Source of the DNA: CAYSLC01 sp964431545
GTDB taxonomy: Bacteria; Desulfobacterota; Desulfobacteria; Desulfobacterales; JAABSP01
NCBI GenBank assembly: GCA_964431545.1
Contig: CAYSLC010000261.1
Location: 1 to 6,909 of the forward strand
DNA length: 6,909 nt
Direction: 5' to 3'
The notes beneath the pieces are model-generated. The model searched no databases and was not told the DNA's origin. It saw only the letters and a list, made by a program, of their open reading frames with translations. The translations under genes were made by a program, and so were the position numbers. Shown here one piece after another: positions 4,799 to 6,909 of this stretch (its first letter is position 1; each line of letters opens with the position of its first letter).

Positions 4799-5614
4799 TC
4801 ATCCCGGCCCCAGGAACGCGAGCACATCGGCGAGGGCCGTCCCCCTGGCATCCGGGTGGGAGAGAAAGTGGTCCCCCGCCAACCGCCGGAACCGGACCCT
4901 CGGGCAGACCCGCCGGACCTGGCTTTCGTAGTCCTCGCCGAAGAAGTCTCCGGCGATCCGGAGGACCCGATCCTCGGTGCTGTAGAGGGAGAGCACGGGG
5001 GTCTCCGGCAGCCGTACGTGCCGGAGGGGATCGAGGAAGAGCGCATCGACGAGCGTCTTGAGCAGTCGGGTCCGCCGTCGCTGGAGGGCCCCGAATCGGT
5101 GCCGGTCCTTGGCGACGCCGGGGAAGACGAAGTCCGCGTACCGCCGGAAAGCCTCCGCCAGCCTCGGGAGCCGGTTCCGGGACCCGCGGAGGTCTCCATA
5201 GTAGTCGAGGAAGGATTTGACGATGGCGCGGGGGCTGAGCCCCATGACGGCATTGATGAGGACGATCTTTTCGAGGACGCCTTCGCTCCGCCCGGCCCAG
5301 AAGAGCAGCGGGATGGCCGGATAGCAGGCCCCGATGCCGTAAAGGGGCAGCCCCTCCCGGCGGGAGGCGTCCGCCGCCCGTTCAAGGGCCGTGCGCGTAT
5401 CCCCGAGGGTCGCCTCCAGGGAGAACTTCCGAACCGACCGGCCGTGGCCGGCGTAGTTGAAGGAGATCAGGTCGTATCCCCGGCGGATCAGCCGCCGGAA
5501 ATGGCGGATCTGCTGGACGTAGTTCCCGCCGATGAGGGGCGGGACGAAGAGGATGGCCCGAGGGGAGATGGAACGAAATCGATGCCATTCGATATCCGAT
5601 CGGTCATTCACCAT
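4799..5614 (-). CDS. Alpha/beta hydrolase with cysteine in the nucleophile position
   Basis: A 271-aa alpha/beta-hydrolase-fold protein. AILFVPPLIGGN (residues 20-31) gives the first core strand and oxyanion turn, and LISFNYAGHGRS (49-60) the next. The nucleophile elbow GIGACYPA (93-100) places Cys97 where most hydrolases have Ser (GxSxG). LYSTEDRV (210-217) supplies the acid, probably Asp215, and LAGDHFLSHP (245-254) the histidine, His249. A Cys-Asp-His triad is known in dienelactone hydrolases, but the reaction here is unknown. The start is uncertain: ATG at 5614 has only a weak GGAAAG upstream, while the frame stays open and a GTG at 5686 would add 24 plausible residues (ending FFVDVVESPA) and overlap the GNAT gene by 28 bases. 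The gene lies between GNAT (44-base gap with the ATG start) and the flavoprotein. No signal peptide is seen. Confidence 0.82.
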   Translation of the reverse strand: MVNDRSDIEWHRFRSISPRAILFVPPLIGGNYVQQIRHFRRLIRRGYDLISFNYAGHGRSVRKFSLEATLGDTRTALERAADASRREGLPLYGIGACYPAIPLLFWAGRSEGVLEKIVLINAVMGLSPRAIVKSFLDYYGDLRGSRNRLPRLAEAFRRYADFVFPGVAKDRHRFGALQRRRTRLLKTLVDALFLDPLRHVRLPETPVLSLYSTEDRVLRIAGDFFGEDYESQVRRVCPRVRFRRLAGDHFLSHPDARGTALADVLAFLGPG

Positions 5615-5658
5615 GGCCGGACTTTCCACAACATCAACAAAGAAATTTTCGGAGACAT

Positions 5659-6453
5659 CTATCCGCCGACTCTCACCATCCCCCACCGCCCCTGATCCCG
5701 AAAGCCGAGCCGCTTGTAGATCCGTGCCGCCTCCGGGTTTTCGTAGAACAGGCAGACCTTCTTTCCCTCCCGCAAAAGGGCCCGGCAGAGGGCCGTCACG
5801 CAGGCGGTGGCCAGCCCCCGGCGCCGCTGGCCTTGGGCGGTGCAGACCCCGATGATCATGGCCGATAAAGCGTTCTCCGCCGCGGAGGAGGCGGTGGCGA
5901 TCACCTTTCCGTTCCGCCGGACGGCGTTGGTCCGGCCGGCCCCGGTCTCGATGTTGTGGCGCAGGATCTCCGACGAGCCGTTCAATTCCCGGAACTCCTC
6001 GATGGTCCGCCGCAATTGGAGGATGTCGTCGAATTCCGCCGCCGGAATCCATTCCACGGCGGCCTCCGAAGGGTGCTCCGGAAGGACGGCGGCGGCGTCG
6101 AGCACCGCCAGGGCGTGGCGGCGCATCCCGGCAAGCCCCAGGGCGGGACAGAGCCGTTCCATGAGGACCTCCTTGCCGGAGAGCATCCATTCCCCCTCGA
6201 CCTTTTCGAGGATGTCGCACACGGCCGAAATGTCGAAGGCATCATCCGGGGAGTAGACCACGTAGCTGTCGTGGTACCGGAGCATCAGCCCCCAGAGGCG
6301 GCCGTCTCCGTCGAACTGCCCCCAGACATCCTGGTAATCGGCCGCGAACCCGTAGTGTTCGATGTCCCCCATGGCGAAGACGTTGTAGGCGGGCTCCCGG
6401 CCCAGAAATTCCAGGGCGTCCCGCCGATCCCCCTCGGTCAGTTTTCGAAGCAT
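5659..6453 (-). CDS. GNAT family N-acetyltransferase
   Basis: A 264-aa protein. The C-terminal GNAT domain has the acetyl-CoA pyrophosphate-binding motif A, GVCTAQGQRRRGLATACV (residues 202-219, with the R-x-x-G-x-A core), and ends with the typical LFYENPEAARIYKRLGF (235-251). The N-terminal half (PAYNVFAMGDIEHYGF and VVYSPDDAFDI) looks like the degenerate first GNAT repeat found in FR47-like or two-domain acetyltransferases. The acceptor substrate cannot be predicted. I chose ATG 6453 because GGAGG lies six bases upstream and family similarity begins there. The frame stays open to 6705, but that extension is Arg/Pro/Gly-rich and overlaps the promoter, so I treat it as non-coding. It is the first gene of the minus-strand operon. 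Confidence 0.88.
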   Translation of the reverse strand: MLRKLTEGDRRDALEFLGREPAYNVFAMGDIEHYGFAADYQDVWGQFDGDGRLWGLMLRYHDSYVVYSPDDAFDISAVCDILEKVEGEWMLSGKEVLMERLCPALGLAGMRRHALAVLDAAAVLPEHPSEAAVEWIPAAEFDDILQLRRTIEEFRELNGSSEILRHNIETGAGRTNAVRRNGKVIATASSAAENALSAMIIGVCTAQGQRRRGLATACVTALCRALLREGKKVCLFYENPEAARIYKRLGFRDQGRWGMVRVGG

Positions 6454-6501
6454 CCTCTCCCTCCAGTTCTCGGGCTTCTTAAAGGAACAGCGTCCCCCCG
6501 G

Positions 6502-6551
6502 GCCGGCGCCGCCTCGACCCGCATCCGGCCCGTCGATCGATGGGCGCCGGC
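6502..6551 (-). promoter_or_regulatory. Inverted repeat in the 5' leader of the GNAT operon
   Basis: GCCGGCGCC (6502-6510) and GGCGCCGGC (6543-6551) are perfect 9-base inverted arms, and TCGAC (6514-6518) with GTCGA (6532-6536) extends the pairing inside. The element lies between the predicted transcription start (about 6568) and the GNAT start (6453). It could be a leader hairpin or a protein-binding site. GC-rich composition raises the chance of such pairing, so significance is uncertain. Confidence 0.35.
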
Positions 6552-6574
6552 TCCCCTCGTCATGCGACCGCGAC

Positions 6575-6603
6575 AGGGTAGGCCGATCCCCTTGGCGTGT
6601 CAA
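6575..6603 (-). promoter_or_regulatory. Candidate sigma70 promoter for the GNAT-hydrolase-flavoprotein-LOG operon
   Basis: On the minus strand TTGACA (6603-6598, perfect) is followed by a 17-base spacer and TACCCT (6580-6575, 3/6). The expected start near 6568 leaves a leader of about 115 bases. The -10 box is weak, so an activator may be needed or the match may be fortuitous. Confidence 0.45.
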
Positions 6604-6849
6604 TCCCCATCGGAGATCTCCGCCGGCGATCCGCCCCACCGCCGGCAATCGAGGGGCGGTCCCGTCTCCCCGAAACGGACGCCGGATCGAGGATCCCCAC
6701 GGCAATATCCGGCATCGAATTCGGACCGATTAGCGTTGCTTATGATTTTATATATTTACAACAACAACTTATCCAAACTATCGCTTCCCATGCCGCCTAT
6801 AGCTGTGTTATTTACAGTCAGTCTTCAACCCCTCACGGGAGGCATCCGC
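6604..6849. other. Intergenic region between divergent genes with AT-rich promoter zone
   Basis: No gene is seen. Bases 6604-6720 are GC-rich and featureless. From about 6730 to 6830 composition turns sharply AT-rich (a run around TTTTATATATTTACAACAAC), as expected for the promoter zone of the plus-strand gene at 6850. One weak candidate is TTTACA (6755-6760) with an 18-base spacer and TATCGC (6779-6784). No good sigma54 match (GG-N10-GC) was found, although this is often seen upstream of ammonium transporter genes. Confidence 0.4.
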
Positions 6850-6909
6850 ATGGGCATCGACACCGTTCTGGAAACCCGTCTCGACTACATCTGGATCCTG
6901 CTGTGCGGC
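6850..6909 (+). CDS. N-terminus of a membrane protein, probably an ammonium transporter (3' end outside window)
   Basis: The ATG at 6850 follows GGGAGG (6837-6842) at 7 bases, a strong ribosome binding site. Only 20 residues are visible, ending TRLDYIWILLCG. The pattern of a short polar lead followed by Asp-Tyr-Ile-Trp and a hydrophobic run is what I recall at the start of the first membrane helix of Amt-family ammonium transporters (compare DFLWVLL-type starts). With so few residues, another multi-pass membrane protein remains possible. Confidence 0.5.
   Translation, partial: MGIDTVLETRLDYIWILLCG

Noticed and set aside
4733..5695. 320-aa plus-strand frame opposite the hydrolase
   Set aside because: Its acidic/Pro/Gly-rich, low-complexity composition is typical of antisense to Arg/Leu-rich GC-rich genes. 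The hydrolase frame has clear fold motifs.
6454..6705. 84-residue N-terminal extension of the GNAT protein
   Set aside because: It is Arg/Gly/Pro-rich and would overlap the candidate promoter and leader, and family similarity plus a good ribosome binding site begin at 6453.
1..6909. CRISPR array, insertion sequence ends or prophage attachment site
   Set aside because: No regularly spaced direct repeats, no terminal inverted repeats with a transposase and no tRNA-flanked duplication were seen.

Overview
The window is a GC-rich bacterial chromosome segment with close gene packing, clear Shine-Dalgarno sequences and sigma70-type promoters. Its gene content points to an anaerobe: a selenocysteine-containing selenophosphate synthetase, the selenium-associated protein YedF, a DUF3842 protein, a CooT-type nickel-binding protein and a compact-cysteine-motif iron-sulfur flavoprotein. 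This mix is typical of Desulfobacterota (the former Deltaproteobacteria) and their relatives. The assignment is inference from gene content, not from a marker gene.

Left part (1-546). The window opens in the last 44 codons of a truncated gene that resembles the C-terminus of Rpn/PD-(D/E)XK transposase-like proteins. A gene-poor stretch of about 400 bases follows and ends in a good promoter (399-427). Almost at the predicted transcription start, an RNA able to fold into a closed three-way junction (435-523) begins.

Selenium operon (547-2225, plus strand). selD reads through an in-frame UGA at codon 18, exactly where the catalytic Sec/Cys belongs, and a hairpin that fits a bacterial SECIS lies just 3' of it. 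Naive gene finding would start selD about 30 codons late. yedF follows 17 bases later.

Nickel-like operon (2302-3412, plus strand). A second good promoter (2302-2330) lies upstream of, not downstream of, a very strong intrinsic terminator (2427-2485). About 40 bases after the terminator a DUF3842 gene begins. It overlaps by 8 bases a CooT-domain gene whose product carries a long histidine-rich tail. The leader between promoter and terminator has further stems, so it is either an attenuator/riboswitch-like control region or a separate small RNA.

Minus-strand operon (6453 down to 3446), convergent with the above. The order is GNAT acetyltransferase, alpha/beta hydrolase with Cys in the nucleophile position, iron-sulfur flavoprotein and LOG-family phosphoribohydrolase. 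Gaps are 27-53 bases, and a candidate promoter with a perfect -35 box lies at 6575-6603. The convergent ends of the two clusters are separated by only 33 bases.

Right edge. An AT-rich intergenic stretch precedes the first 20 codons of a plus-strand membrane protein, probably an ammonium transporter.

The strongest items for follow-up are the UGA/SECIS reading of selD, the two structured leaders upstream of the selenium and nickel-like genes, and the CooT-His-tail protein paired with DUF3842.
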